64,000 bases of DNA from Alicyclobacillus tolerans (GTDB lineage: Bacteria; Bacillota; Bacilli; Alicyclobacillales; Alicyclobacillaceae): contig NZ_JAJFNK010000012.1 of NCBI RefSeq assembly GCF_021739485.1, positions 62,001-126,000 of the forward strand. Reading direction: 5' to 3'. Positions 50,890 through 59,055 of the stretch are shown here, one piece after another. The translations under genes were made by a program, and so were the position numbers. How positions within the stretch are numbered: the stretch's first letter is position 1; each line of letters opens with the position of its first letter. The notes beneath the pieces were generated by a model. The model searched no databases, was not told the origin of the DNA, and saw only the letters and a list, made by a program, of their open reading frames with translations.

Positions 50890-52077
50890 ATGGAAGTACT
50901 GCGCCGGAATTTTCGCGAATTGGATTTTAGTCTGCTTGGCGTCCTGCTTGTCATTGCCGCATACAGCTGTATCGCGCTGTTGGCCGCAACGAACGGCAAG
51001 AGCGGCACCGATGTTCCTACGCACATCGTCTCTAAACAGGTGTTGTTCGAATTTATGGGTATTGTGGCGATGGGATTCGCTGCTGCGTTCGATTACCGGT
51101 CGCTTCGCAAGTTCCGGTGGTGGCTGTACGGGGGGACGACGTTTTTGCTGATCGCGGTGTTCGCTATGCCGGCTCACCAAGGCGCACACAGTTGGATCCC
51201 GCTTGGGTTGTTCGGTTTTCAACCCTCCGAGTTTGCCAAGCTGGCGATGATTATCGCGATCGCTGCGTACATGGCCAATATTGATGAACAAGAGTTCCCG
51301 GACTACTCCCTAAAAAGCTCTTTGCCCATATGGGGGATGTTTGTCGTCCCGTTTTTGCTGACCCTCAAAGAACCGGCGTTGGGGCAGGCACTCGTCATGT
51401 TTGCCATTGTCTTAACTATGTACACGGTCTACGCGAAAAAGACCCACTTCTGGGTGCTTACTGTCGCTGTGCTTATTTTTGTCGGCCTTCTCGTCGTGGT
51501 CGTGGCCGCTTATTCGACCCAGGCTTCCAACTGGCTCATCAACATGGAAGAAGTGCTCGTTAAGCACAAGTTGATGCACGGCTACCAACTGGATCGCATC
51601 ATCACCTGGCTCAATCCAAACTACGACTTGTTAAACACTGGGTTCAACGTGCACCACGCCTTTTTAGCGGTCGGCAGCGGGCAGGTCTTTGGAGAAGGCC
51701 TGTTCAACGGATCGCAGACGCGCGGGGGCTGGGTTCCCAACCAGTGGACGGACTACATTTTTACGGCGATTGCCGAAGAGTTTGGGTTTGTGGGCTCGAG
51801 CACGTTGGTCCTGTTGTTTCTGATGCTGATTTACCGGTTGGTCAAAGCGGGCGGCTCCGCCCAGGACAGTTTTGGTACTTACTTAGTCATGGGGATTGTG
51901 GGGATGTTCGCGTTCCAAGTGTTTGAGAACATCGGTATGGACATGTACATGAGCCCTTCGACAGGCATTACACTCCCGTTTGTCAGTTACGGAGGAAGTT
52001 CGCTGATTGCCAATTACCTGGCGGTCGGGTTGGTCATTAGCGTCTCTATCCGCAAGAAGAAACTTCGATTTTCGTAG
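50890..52077 (+). CDS. rodA: RodA-like SEDS peptidoglycan glycosyltransferase
   Basis: About 395 residues, ten membrane helices. HSWIPLGLFGFQPSEFAKLA, ALGQALVMFAI, GYQLDRIITWLNPNYD, GEGLFNGSQTRGGWVPNQWTDYIFTAIAEEFGF and SPSTGITLPFVSYGGSSL define RodA. It elongates lateral wall peptidoglycan. ATG 50890 after GGGAGGTC. A second SEDS gene lies only 1.7 kb away on the opposite strand. Confidence 0.93.
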   Translation: MEVLRRNFRELDFSLLGVLLVIAAYSCIALLAATNGKSGTDVPTHIVSKQVLFEFMGIVAMGFAAAFDYRSLRKFRWWLYGGTTFLLIAVFAMPAHQGAHSWIPLGLFGFQPSEFAKLAMIIAIAAYMANIDEQEFPDYSLKSSLPIWGMFVVPFLLTLKEPALGQALVMFAIVLTMYTVYAKKTHFWVLTVAVLIFVGLLVVVVAAYSTQASNWLINMEEVLVKHKLMHGYQLDRIITWLNPNYDLLNTGFNVHHAFLAVGSGQVFGEGLFNGSQTRGGWVPNQWTDYIFTAIAEEFGFVGSSTLVLLFLMLIYRLVKAGGSAQDSFGTYLVMGIVGMFAFQVFENIGMDMYMSPSTGITLPFVSYGGSSLIANYLAVGLVISVSIRKKKLRFS

Positions 52078-52158
52078 GCTCGAACTCAGCACGGGCGCCG
52101 GGTATACCAACGCACACTGCGGAAAATCCTAAAGCAGTCCGGACGGCGCCTACTGTCC

Positions 52159-52190
52159 GGCAATTGGCGCTGATAAATTGGCAATTGGCG
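52159..52190. repeat. 21-bp period direct repeat
   Basis: GGCAATTGGCG occurs at 52159-52169 and 52180-52190, with an intervening AT-rich 10-mer. Directly upstream of the small gene at 52222. Confidence 0.6.
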
Positions 52191-52221
52191 ATGGACCATA
52201 CCTTGTGGAGGTGAAGACAGT

Positions 52222-52521
52222 GTGCTGAGTTTCGGTGGCATGCCTATGCGTGAGATTCATGGACTTCCTTACACCCTGCATCAAGTCGGGGAAGACTCCT
52301 GGCAAATTGTCATCGATAACTGCCAGCGACATCCGGCCGGCTATACGTTTAAACCCGTCTACTCGTCTTACCGGGACGCGCTTCGTGCGCTGGCTCAGTG
52401 GCCCGACCCTTCCGCGGACGGCTACGACTACGGTGCACAGGGGGACAGCGCCGGTTCGGAAGACGAGGCGTTTGCCGGGGATGACACAGGCACGGTGTAC
52501 CTCAATTCGCTGGATTTGTGA
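52222..52521 (+). CDS. hypothetical protein
   Basis: 99 residues. First 65 residues look folded (IHGLPYTLHQVGEDSWQIVIDN, YSSYRDALRALAQWP); the last 35 are acidic and disordered. No family recognised. GTG 52222 follows TGGAGGTGAAG, so translation is likely. Confidence 0.7.
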   Translation: MLSFGGMPMREIHGLPYTLHQVGEDSWQIVIDNCQRHPAGYTFKPVYSSYRDALRALAQWPDPSADGYDYGAQGDSAGSEDEAFAGDDTGTVYLNSLDL

Positions 52522-52597
52522 GGCAGGATTGCCTGTCCGATGAAAATCGTGGACAATGAGACTTGCAGTTCACTGACAATTTGGGAGGGGCGGCAAC

Positions 52598-53776
52598 ATG
52601 TCACAACCCATGGCCGACCGCATGAATCGCTTGCCCAAACAGTTTTTTGCCAGTCTCTCGCGAAAAGTCGACGAGCGGATTCGGTCCGGGCATGACGTCA
52701 TTAACCTTGGACAAGGCAATCCAGACCTTCCGACGCCTCCAGGGATCGTCGAGGCGCTCAGGGAGGCCGCGTTGGACCCTTCCACGCACCGATACTCCGC
52801 GTTTCGGGGCTTGCCTGAACTGAAACAGGCAGCAGCGGACTTTTACCGCCGGGAGTACGGAGTCCATCTCGATGCGGAGACCGAGATCGCCATTTTGTTT
52901 GGCGGGAAGACGGGGCTTGTCGAGATCAGCGAAATCTACTTAAACCCTGGAGACATTGCGTTGGTGCCAGACCCGGGATACCCGGATTACTTCAGCGGCG
53001 TCGCCTTAGCCGGAGGCCGCATGGCAAAAATGCCTCTGCTGGAGCAAAACGGGTTTTTGCCGGACTTTGACGCGGTTCCGAGCGATGTCAAAAAAGCGGC
53101 GAAGCTGATGTTTTTGAATTATCCAAACAACCCCACTGGGGCAGCCGCCGACCGTCAATTCTTCGAAACAGCTGCCGAGTTTGGACTGAGAAACGATGTG
53201 ATTGTCGTTCACGACTTTGCCTATGCGGCCATCGGTTTTGACGGAGTTCAACCTGCATCTTTTTTGAGCGTGCCGGGGGCTAAAGAAGCTGGTATTGAAA
53301 TTTATACCTTGAGTAAGACATTTAACATGGCAGGCTGGCGAGTGGCCTTTGCGGCGGGCAACCGCGAGGTGATTGCCGCACTGAATTTGCTTCAAGACCA
53401 CTACTACGTGTCGCTTTTTCCAGCCATCCAAAAAGCGGCTGCTGCAGCCTTGACAGGACCCAGGGAATCGATTGAACAGCTGGTTCAGGTTTATGAAAAT
53501 CGCCGCAATGCCTTCATCGGCGAGTTGCAGTCTCACGAGTTCATTTGCACTCCGCCAAGAGGGTCGTTTTTTGCCTGGCTGCCGGTACCGGCCGGATTTA
53601 CATCTGTGCAGTTCAGCGATTACCTGTTGGAAGAAGCCGATATTGCCGTGGCCCCAGGAGTCGGATTTGGCGAATGCGGGGAAGGGTTTGTTCGCATTGG
53701 CCTGTTGACGGGGCAAGACCGGCTGCGCGAGGCTGCTGCGAGAATGGCACAAGCCACGGCAGCGCTCCACCGCTGA
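52598..53776 (+). CDS. PLP-dependent class I/II aminotransferase, MtnE-like
   Basis: 392 residues, fold type I. VINLGQGNPDLPTPPGIVEAL, YSAFRGLPELKQAAADFY, LFGGKTGLVE, NYPNNPTGA, VHDFAYAAIGFDG and the PLP Lys in TLSKTFNMAGWR. By memory it is close to Bacillus MtnE (methylthio-ketobutyrate transaminase of methionine salvage) and DapL-like enzymes; no other methionine-salvage genes are near. ATG 52598 after GGGAGGGG. Confidence 0.92.
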   Translation: MSQPMADRMNRLPKQFFASLSRKVDERIRSGHDVINLGQGNPDLPTPPGIVEALREAALDPSTHRYSAFRGLPELKQAAADFYRREYGVHLDAETEIAILFGGKTGLVEISEIYLNPGDIALVPDPGYPDYFSGVALAGGRMAKMPLLEQNGFLPDFDAVPSDVKKAAKLMFLNYPNNPTGAAADRQFFETAAEFGLRNDVIVVHDFAYAAIGFDGVQPASFLSVPGAKEAGIEIYTLSKTFNMAGWRVAFAAGNREVIAALNLLQDHYYVSLFPAIQKAAAAALTGPRESIEQLVQVYENRRNAFIGELQSHEFICTPPRGSFFAWLPVPAGFTSVQFSDYLLEEADIAVAPGVGFGECGEGFVRIGLLTGQDRLREAAARMAQATAALHR

Positions 53777-53915
53777 CGAAAGTGCCGCCGCGATCCTGCG
53801 TCAGGAGCCAACGCGTCTGAGTTCGGAACCTGAGCGGGTTCATCTCAGTTCGAAGTGTCTAACTCCCGAAGTGTCTGACTACAATTGCGTTAAGAAACCG
53901 GGTTTGCATGGTAAA

Positions 53916-53960
53916 GCCCGCCTCCATGGGTTGCGAGGCGGGCTGCTTGTTTTTGCTTTT
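53916..53960 (+). terminator. terminator, possibly bidirectional
   Basis: GCCCGCCTC (53916-53924) pairs with GAGGCGGGC (53935-53943), a perfect 9-bp GC-rich stem, followed by TGCTTGTTTTTGCTTTT. It sits between convergent genes. Confidence 0.75.
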
Positions 53961-53964
53961 CACT

Positions 53965-55140
53965 TTACGGCCGCTCCGGTCCTTCCCCAGGCTGTGTTTT
54001 GCTGCGGAACCGATCGGCCAGTTGAATCAGGTACAGGCGGTGATAAGGAACTTGGTACAAAATGGGCTCGATGCGGGTGTCACCGGGACCGAGCTTGTAC
54101 ATCCACACCGTGGTTTCTGTTTCATACCCTTCATGCATGCGAATGCCCATGTGGATGGAATCCCGGTACCCGTTTTTGTATGCGATCACGGCCAATTGTC
54201 CATGCAGTTCGGCAACAAGGGGGAATAACCGGGGATTGCGGAAGACGGGCGCGTCCACCCAGGGCGTGTAACCATTCTTGTCGGTTCGAACCCTCTGTTC
54301 CGTCTCAATAACGACGACTTCCGCACCAGACAGCGGTTTTTGCGTTCGTCCGTCGATGACCCGAACCCGCAGTTTGGCTGTTGGCCAGGGAAGGTTGGGG
54401 TTGAAGCCTGGCGGCACCGCATTGGGTTCGGCCAATGGCGGTACGGGCGAACTTGGAGCTGCGTTTGGGTCGACCGGCGCCGAGGGTGCCGGCATCCCGC
54501 CTTGCACGGACCCCGGTGGCTGCTGCAATTCTCCGTTTCCCGGAGGAGTCGTTCCCGGAGTTGGCTGCTGAACCTCCGGTCGCGGCGAAGCTTGAGGTCC
54601 TGCACCAGGCGCCTCTGAACCAGGTGTTTTTGGGCCAGCGGGTGCAGGAGTCGCCGCACCTGCGCTTGCACCTGGACTTGGCGCACCGGGTTGTGGTTGC
54701 CGCGGCCGTGGAACTGCCGTATCTTTTCCAGTACCACCTGGGGTTCCAGAATTCCCCTGGATTCTGGGGCTGTTTTGACCCCCTGCACGCCCCTGGGCTC
54801 CGGGGCTGCCTGAGCCTCCAGCATTTCCTTGGGTTCTGGGGCCGCCTTGGCCTAGACCGCCTTGCCCTCCCGTGTTGCCGTGTTGGACAGGCTGGCTGCT
54901 TCCAGACTGGTTTGCTCCAGGCTGGCTTGCTCCGGCTGCAGGGTTCGTTGGCTGGGCTGGGCTGGAAGCGTTGCCCGTTGCCGGCACAGTCGGCGGGGGA
55001 AATGCCCCCGAGTCTTGGGCGAGTGGCACTGCTGCCAAAACGGGTGAGGCGGCGAACAGCAACAGCAGGGCAGCCGGCCCCAAGACAAGACTTGTAATTT
55101 TTAATGAAGAAAGACGTTTGTTCAAAATACAGTGCACCAC
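53965..55140 (-). CDS. exported Pro/Gly/Gln-rich protein with carboxypeptidase-regulatory-like domain
   Basis: 391 residues. A hydrophobic signal segment ends in A-S-P-V-L-A-A. Residues about 45-250 are low-complexity, rich in Pro, Gly, Ala, Gln and Ser, with repeats such as GGQGGLGQGGPRTQGN. The C-terminal 140 residues have a beta-sandwich pattern (KLRVRVIDGRTQKPLSGAEVVV, LVAELHGQLAVIAYKNGYRDS) like CarboxypepD_reg/DUF4198-type domains. GTG 55140 is close to its ribosome site; TTG 55125 is an alternative. Probably cell-surface or spore-associated, co-transcribed with the SpoIID-like gene. Confidence 0.85.
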   Translation of the reverse strand: MVHCILNKRLSSLKITSLVLGPAALLLLFAASPVLAAVPLAQDSGAFPPPTVPATGNASSPAQPTNPAAGASQPGANQSGSSQPVQHGNTGGQGGLGQGGPRTQGNAGGSGSPGAQGRAGGQNSPRIQGNSGTPGGTGKDTAVPRPRQPQPGAPSPGASAGAATPAPAGPKTPGSEAPGAGPQASPRPEVQQPTPGTTPPGNGELQQPPGSVQGGMPAPSAPVDPNAAPSSPVPPLAEPNAVPPGFNPNLPWPTAKLRVRVIDGRTQKPLSGAEVVVIETEQRVRTDKNGYTPWVDAPVFRNPRLFPLVAELHGQLAVIAYKNGYRDSIHMGIRMHEGYETETTVWMYKLGPGDTRIEPILYQVPYHRLYLIQLADRFRSKTQPGEGPERP

Positions 55141-55161
55141 CTTGTCTTTTGCCGCTTGTCG

Positions 55162-55788
55162 TCAGCGCATGGGAACGAGGACTCGGTCCATGTAGTAAAA
55201 CTGCAAAATTTGGCTATAGTTGCGTCCGCGTTCGGCCCAATACTCAGAACCCCATTGGGCCATTTTCTGGGCGTTTCGGTATTGCCAGTTCGGGTTGTTG
55301 GCGTATCCGGCCCGGTAGTTCAGCTCAAAGATCTCGCCGTCGGCTTTGGTATACGCGTAGCGGTTGATAGCCCAGTACGCCCGGTTGGTCTCTGGTTGAT
55401 CGGATAAGTACCGGAAGGCTTGGAAATTCGTCGTATTGTCCACGTCAAACGTAAATCCGTCGATGGTTACGGGGTGTAGATGGTGGTACCAAGCGAACAT
55501 TTTGACCGCCATGGCGCCGGCCTTTAAGGACTCTTGGTTCCAAGAAGGCATCCATTCGTTGGGCAGCACGTCGCGGCAGTATTCGTCGAACGGCACGCTT
55601 TGCACCCAGGTAATGCGCCCGCGTGGGTCCGCTTCTCCGCTGGGGTTCATCGTGCGGATGGCCACCCGTATCACAGCGGGTTTGCCTGTGTTATTAATCG
55701 TGTGCAGCACTTCGGCGTGGACCGGTGGTGAAGGAACAAAGCTTCCAACGAGGAAGGCTGTCCCAATGGCTGACAGCAGTTTTTTCAT
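55162..55788 (-). CDS. SpoIID/LytB domain protein, exported
   Basis: 208 residues. Signal peptide with cleavage near V-H-A, then the SpoIID-type core VPFDEYCRDVLPNEWMPSW, ESLKAGAMAVKMFAWYHH, DVDNTTNFQAF and AYTKADGEIFELNYRAG. SpoIID is a lytic transglycosylase for stripped glycans in engulfment; this is shorter than SpoIID itself, so a surface relative is likely. GGGGGAG before ATG 55788. 21 bp before the Pro-rich protein gene. Confidence 0.9.
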   Translation of the reverse strand: MKKLLSAIGTAFLVGSFVPSPPVHAEVLHTINNTGKPAVIRVAIRTMNPSGEADPRGRITWVQSVPFDEYCRDVLPNEWMPSWNQESLKAGAMAVKMFAWYHHLHPVTIDGFTFDVDNTTNFQAFRYLSDQPETNRAYWAINRYAYTKADGEIFELNYRAGYANNPNWQYRNAQKMAQWGSEYWAERGRNYSQILQFYYMDRVLVPMR

Positions 55789-55859
55789 CGGTCTCCCCCT
55801 ACTTTCGCAAATAGTGGACGGTACGCTTACCTTTACCTACAACCGGGCAATCCATGCAT

Positions 55860-55887
55860 TTGCAAGTGGCGTTCCTCGGGGTAAAAT
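55860..55887 (+). promoter_or_regulatory. promoter candidate for ywhD
   Basis: TTGCAA (55860-55865), 16 bp, TAAAAT (55882-55887), about 38 bp before the GTG start of the YwhD gene. Confidence 0.4.
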
Positions 55888-55924
55888 GTACGAAGTAACT
55901 CTGTGGCTGAGGGAGGCTGGGCAT

Positions 55925-56386
55925 GTGGAAAAATTGAGTCTAACTGGGAAATCAAAACACAACACCGATGAGTCTATGCGGGGATTGTCCGCTGTTTTGG
56001 TAAACGGTAACGATATTTTTATCGACAACGGGGCTATTCATGCCAAGAGCCGCCTGGAACGCGGTTTGACTTACGTCAAACGACGGGAAGAAATCGAAAA
56101 TGCTCGGGAGGTCATCGGCTTTTGGATCACGTTGCACCGTTTTGATCAGGGCCAAGGATACTATGGCGCGATGCCATTTCGCTTGTACATTGACGAAGCT
56201 GCCCAGAAAGTTTACAAGTCGCTCGCAGAACAGGTGAACGGCATGGATAAGGCTGTGCATGGGCAGGTTCAAGTCGAGGACGTTCCTCAGGAAGTGAGGA
56301 CCCGCGTTGGAGAGTTCCTCAAGACGGTTCGTTCCGACCTGTGGGAACAAGCTCAGGACACTTTCCGAACGGCATTTTCCGAGTAA
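55925..56386 (+). CDS. YwhD family protein
   Basis: 153 residues from GTG 55925, 8 bp after GGGAGG; the frame is open much further upstream but that part is the antisense of the SpoIID-like gene. The YwhD pattern is IDNGAIHAKSRLERGLTYVKRREE, VIGFWITLHRF, GYYGAMPFRLYID, KSLAEQVNGMDKAVHGQV. Function unknown, widespread in Bacilli near spermidine genes (speE/speB) and ywh genes. It is followed by speA, 84 bp later. Confidence 0.9.
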   Translation: MEKLSLTGKSKHNTDESMRGLSAVLVNGNDIFIDNGAIHAKSRLERGLTYVKRREEIENAREVIGFWITLHRFDQGQGYYGAMPFRLYIDEAAQKVYKSLAEQVNGMDKAVHGQVQVEDVPQEVRTRVGEFLKTVRSDLWEQAQDTFRTAFSE

Positions 56387-56470
56387 ACGGCACTTTCTGT
56401 GTCAAGCACAGTTGAGCAAGAACGATTGCCATGGGGTGTTTGGTTTCAACAACTGAGAGGGGAAAGGGCA

Positions 56471-57925
56471 TTGAGGCAAGAAGAGACACCGCTGTACAGC
56501 AAGCTGTTGTCGCATATTGGCAGACAACCCATCCAATTTCACATTCCCGGCCATAAAAGGGGACGGGGTATGGAGTCGTCGTTTCACGAATTCGTCGGCG
56601 ACAATGCCCTTTCCATGGACTTAATCAACATCACCCCACTGGACGACCTGCATCATCCGAGCGGTCCCATTCGGCTCGCGCAAGAGCTTGCGGCAGAAGC
56701 TTTTGGCGCGGATGCGACGTTTTTTTCCGTACAAGGAACGAGTACGGCCATTATGACGATGGTTTTGGCTGCCGTAAAGCCAGGCGAAAAAATTCTGGTT
56801 CCCAGAAACGTCCACAAATCTGTCCTGACGGCGATTATTCTTTCCGGGGCACGCCCGGTTTTTCTCCACCCGGAGCTGGACCCCAATTTCGGGATTGCTC
56901 ATGGGCTGTCCTTGAAGACGGTGGAAGAGGCCCTGCAAGAACATGCGGATGCCAAGGCCGTGGTCGTCATCAATCCAACGTACTTTGGCGTCGCGTGTGA
57001 TTTGGAGGGGATTGTAGAAGCTGCGCATCGCCGAAACATACCGGTTTTAGTGGATGAAGCCCATGGGGTGCACACCCGTTTTCACGAAGCCCTTCCGATG
57101 TCTGCGATGCAGGCCGGTGCAGACATGGCCGCGACCAGCGTTCATAAACTGGGAGGGTCGATGACCCAGTCGAGCGTCCTGAATGTCCAAGGTCCTCGGG
57201 TGGACCCCCGGCACGTGCAAGTCATCCTCAGTATGCTCACCACGACGTCGACTTCCTACCTTCTCCTGGCGTCTTTGGATGTGGCTCGAAAGGAATTGGC
57301 CCTGTTCGGTCGCGAGCGGTTGGACAAAGCGATTTCCCTGGCGAATTATGCCAGAGAGGCGATGAACCGCATCGATGGACTGTACTGCATGGGTTCAGAG
57401 GTTCTGTCAGGCAGTGCGACGTATGCGCTGGATCCGACCAAATTGACGGTTTCCGTAAAGGACCTCGGCGTCACCGGCTACGAAGTCGAGCGCATCTTGC
57501 GGGAACAGTTCAACATCGAAGTGGAACTCAGCGACTTGTACAACATCTTGTGCATTGTTTCCTGGGGAGACGAGAAATCGGACATCGATCAACTGGTAGA
57601 GGCTCTGCGCTCGATTGCCGAAGAGCGAAAGGACGCGATCGGCAAGCGGCCCATCTACGTGGAACTCCCTGCGATGCCAGAACTTAACATGTTTCCGAGA
57701 GAAGCTTTTTATACCGCAACGGAGACGGTTCCTTTGCGAGATGCCGTGGGCAGAACCATTGCCGAGATGATTATGGTGTACCCGCCGGGAATCCCAATTC
57801 TGTTGCCTGGAGAAATCGTCACCGAGCACAACGTGCACTACATTGAGGAGAACCTCAAGGCAGGTCTTCCGGTGCAAGGGCCGGACGATCCGGAAATTCG
57901 CTTTGTCAAAGTCGTGCGTTCATAA
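56471..57925 (+). CDS. speA: arginine decarboxylase, Orn/Lys/Arg family
   Basis: 484 residues, fold type I PLP. QPIQFHIPGHKRGRGM, FFSVQGTSTAIMTM, LVDEAHGVHTRFHE, the PLP Lys in TSVHKLGGSMTQSS, and C-terminal PPGIPILLPGE. Very close to Bacillus SpeA, which makes agmatine for polyamines. TTG 56471 after GAGAGGGGAAAGG aligns with the usual N-terminus (QEETPLY); the longer frame from 56399 lacks a site. Confidence 0.92.
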   Translation: MRQEETPLYSKLLSHIGRQPIQFHIPGHKRGRGMESSFHEFVGDNALSMDLINITPLDDLHHPSGPIRLAQELAAEAFGADATFFSVQGTSTAIMTMVLAAVKPGEKILVPRNVHKSVLTAIILSGARPVFLHPELDPNFGIAHGLSLKTVEEALQEHADAKAVVVINPTYFGVACDLEGIVEAAHRRNIPVLVDEAHGVHTRFHEALPMSAMQAGADMAATSVHKLGGSMTQSSVLNVQGPRVDPRHVQVILSMLTTTSTSYLLLASLDVARKELALFGRERLDKAISLANYAREAMNRIDGLYCMGSEVLSGSATYALDPTKLTVSVKDLGVTGYEVERILREQFNIEVELSDLYNILCIVSWGDEKSDIDQLVEALRSIAEERKDAIGKRPIYVELPAMPELNMFPREAFYTATETVPLRDAVGRTIAEMIMVYPPGIPILLPGEIVTEHNVHYIEENLKAGLPVQGPDDPEIRFVKVVRS

Positions 57926-58041
57926 ACGATGACTTAAGCCTGTAAGCACGAGTTTCCCGAGTCTTCTGAGATGGGTATACTAGCTGTGGAGTATCCATTT
58001 GCAAAAACCGCTTGCAAAAACCACAAAGGAGGGAGTCTGAA

Positions 58042-58515
58042 ATGCCAAGTCTTGAAGCAGGACAAGCCGCTCCGGATTTCACGGTGGCGAGTCATACAGG
58101 CGAACAAGTCTCGCTGCACGAGCAAAGAGGCAAGATTGTGGTGTTGTTTTTTTACCCCAAAGACGATACCCCTGGTTGAACCAAAGAAGCGAGTGCGTTC
58201 CGCGATTTGAATCAGGAATTTGCGGACGCAGGCGCCGTCGTGTACGGCGTTTCCCGGGATAGTGTCGCCTCCCACCAGAAGTTTGCACAGAAGTACGGCC
58301 TGAACATGCCGTTATTGGCCGATGTGGACAGTAAGGTCTGTGAGGCCTACGATGTCTTGAAAGAAAAAAACATGTATGGGAAAGTTTCTATCGGAATTGA
58401 ACGCACCACCTTTGTGATTGACCGGGAAGGCAAAATTGCCAAAGTCTTTCCCCGCGTCAAAGTCGACGGGCACGCCGAGGCGGTTCTCGAGGTCGTTCGT
58501 TCTTTAGCGGAATAG
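58042..58515 (+). CDS. BCP-type peroxiredoxin with TGA at the catalytic Cys codon (probable selenoprotein)
   Basis: 158 codons including stop if TGA 58177-58179 is read as selenocysteine at position 46. The protein begins MPSLEAGQAAPDFTV after AAAGGAGGGAG, runs to FFYPKDDTPG, then TGA, then TKEASAFRDLNQEF, and ends normally with a TAG at 58513. In all BCP/PrxQ proteins this position is the peroxidatic Cys (PGCTKEA). Frame and sequence quality are intact on both sides, so Sec is more likely than decay. The usual resolving Cys five residues later is Ser51. It would reduce peroxides with high reactivity. An automated pipeline would call two fragments or a pseudogene. A sequencing error or nonsense mutation cannot be excluded. 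Confidence 0.8.
58182..58209 (+). promoter_or_regulatory. candidate SECIS hairpin after TGA
   Basis: CAAA (58182-58185) pairs with TTTG (58206-58209) and GCG (58189-58191) with CGC (58201-58203), leaving loop AGTGCGTTC with G in the second position. A competing fold uses GCG (58195) with CGC and a UUC loop, 18 nt after the TGA. Bacterial SECIS elements are loosely conserved, so this is only suggestive. Confidence 0.4.
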
Positions 58516-58582
58516 GCTAGGGCCGATTTTTCGCCTCCAAAACGGCGTCTTGCGCTATAATAGCGATAAGGAGGCGAGTCGA

Positions 58583-58936
58583 TTGGTTACGTTGACGGAT
58601 AACGCCATTCGCGTATTGAAGGAAATGACGGAGGATCGCGGGCCGGAAGAGGGCGCGCTTCGCATTTACGTTAAGCCCGGGGGCTGTTCAGGATTTAGTT
58701 ACGGCATGGCTCTCGACGCAGTCAAAGGCAATGACACCGTGTATGAAGTCGACGGAATCAAAGTCGTCGTCGACCCCGACAGTCTCGAACTGGTCACGGG
58801 CTCGGAAGTTGATTTTCAAGACGACCTGACCGGACAGGGGTTTAAAATTTTTAACCCGAATGCGGTAACCGTATGTGGCTGTGGTTCCAGTTTTCGCACT
58901 GCGGAGAACGCGGGTCAGCCTGGTTCGTGTGACTGA
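58583..58936 (+). CDS. A-type iron-sulfur carrier (IscA/SufA/ErpA family)
   Basis: 117 residues. Three conserved cysteines: VKPGGCSGFSYGM and the C-terminal VCGCGSSF. HesB-like fold with VVVDPDSLELVTGSEVDFQDDL and FKIFNPNA. It delivers Fe-S clusters to apo-proteins. TTG 58583 is 7 bp after AAGGAGG; a TATAAT box at 58556 lies just upstream. Confidence 0.94.
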   Translation: MVTLTDNAIRVLKEMTEDRGPEEGALRIYVKPGGCSGFSYGMALDAVKGNDTVYEVDGIKVVVDPDSLELVTGSEVDFQDDLTGQGFKIFNPNAVTVCGCGSSFRTAENAGQPGSCD

Positions 58937-59055
58937 TTCCACTTTCGCAAAGAGCCCGTAGAGTCTGTGACTCTTCGCGGCTCTTTGTGCGTATCAGGGC
59001 CGGGACGAGCTTTCGAACCACGAACGCAGTTTGCGAGCCTCAGGAGGGTTGGCTT

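Noticed and set aside
55436-55924. N-terminal extension of the YwhD frame
   Set aside because: It is antisense to the SpoIID-like gene, and a GTG with a good ribosome site begins at 55925.
58042-58515. Peroxiredoxin read as a nonsense-mutated pseudogene
   Set aside because: Only one stop exists, it is TGA, and it falls precisely on the catalytic Cys codon with no other decay. Selenocysteine explains this better, though error is not excluded.
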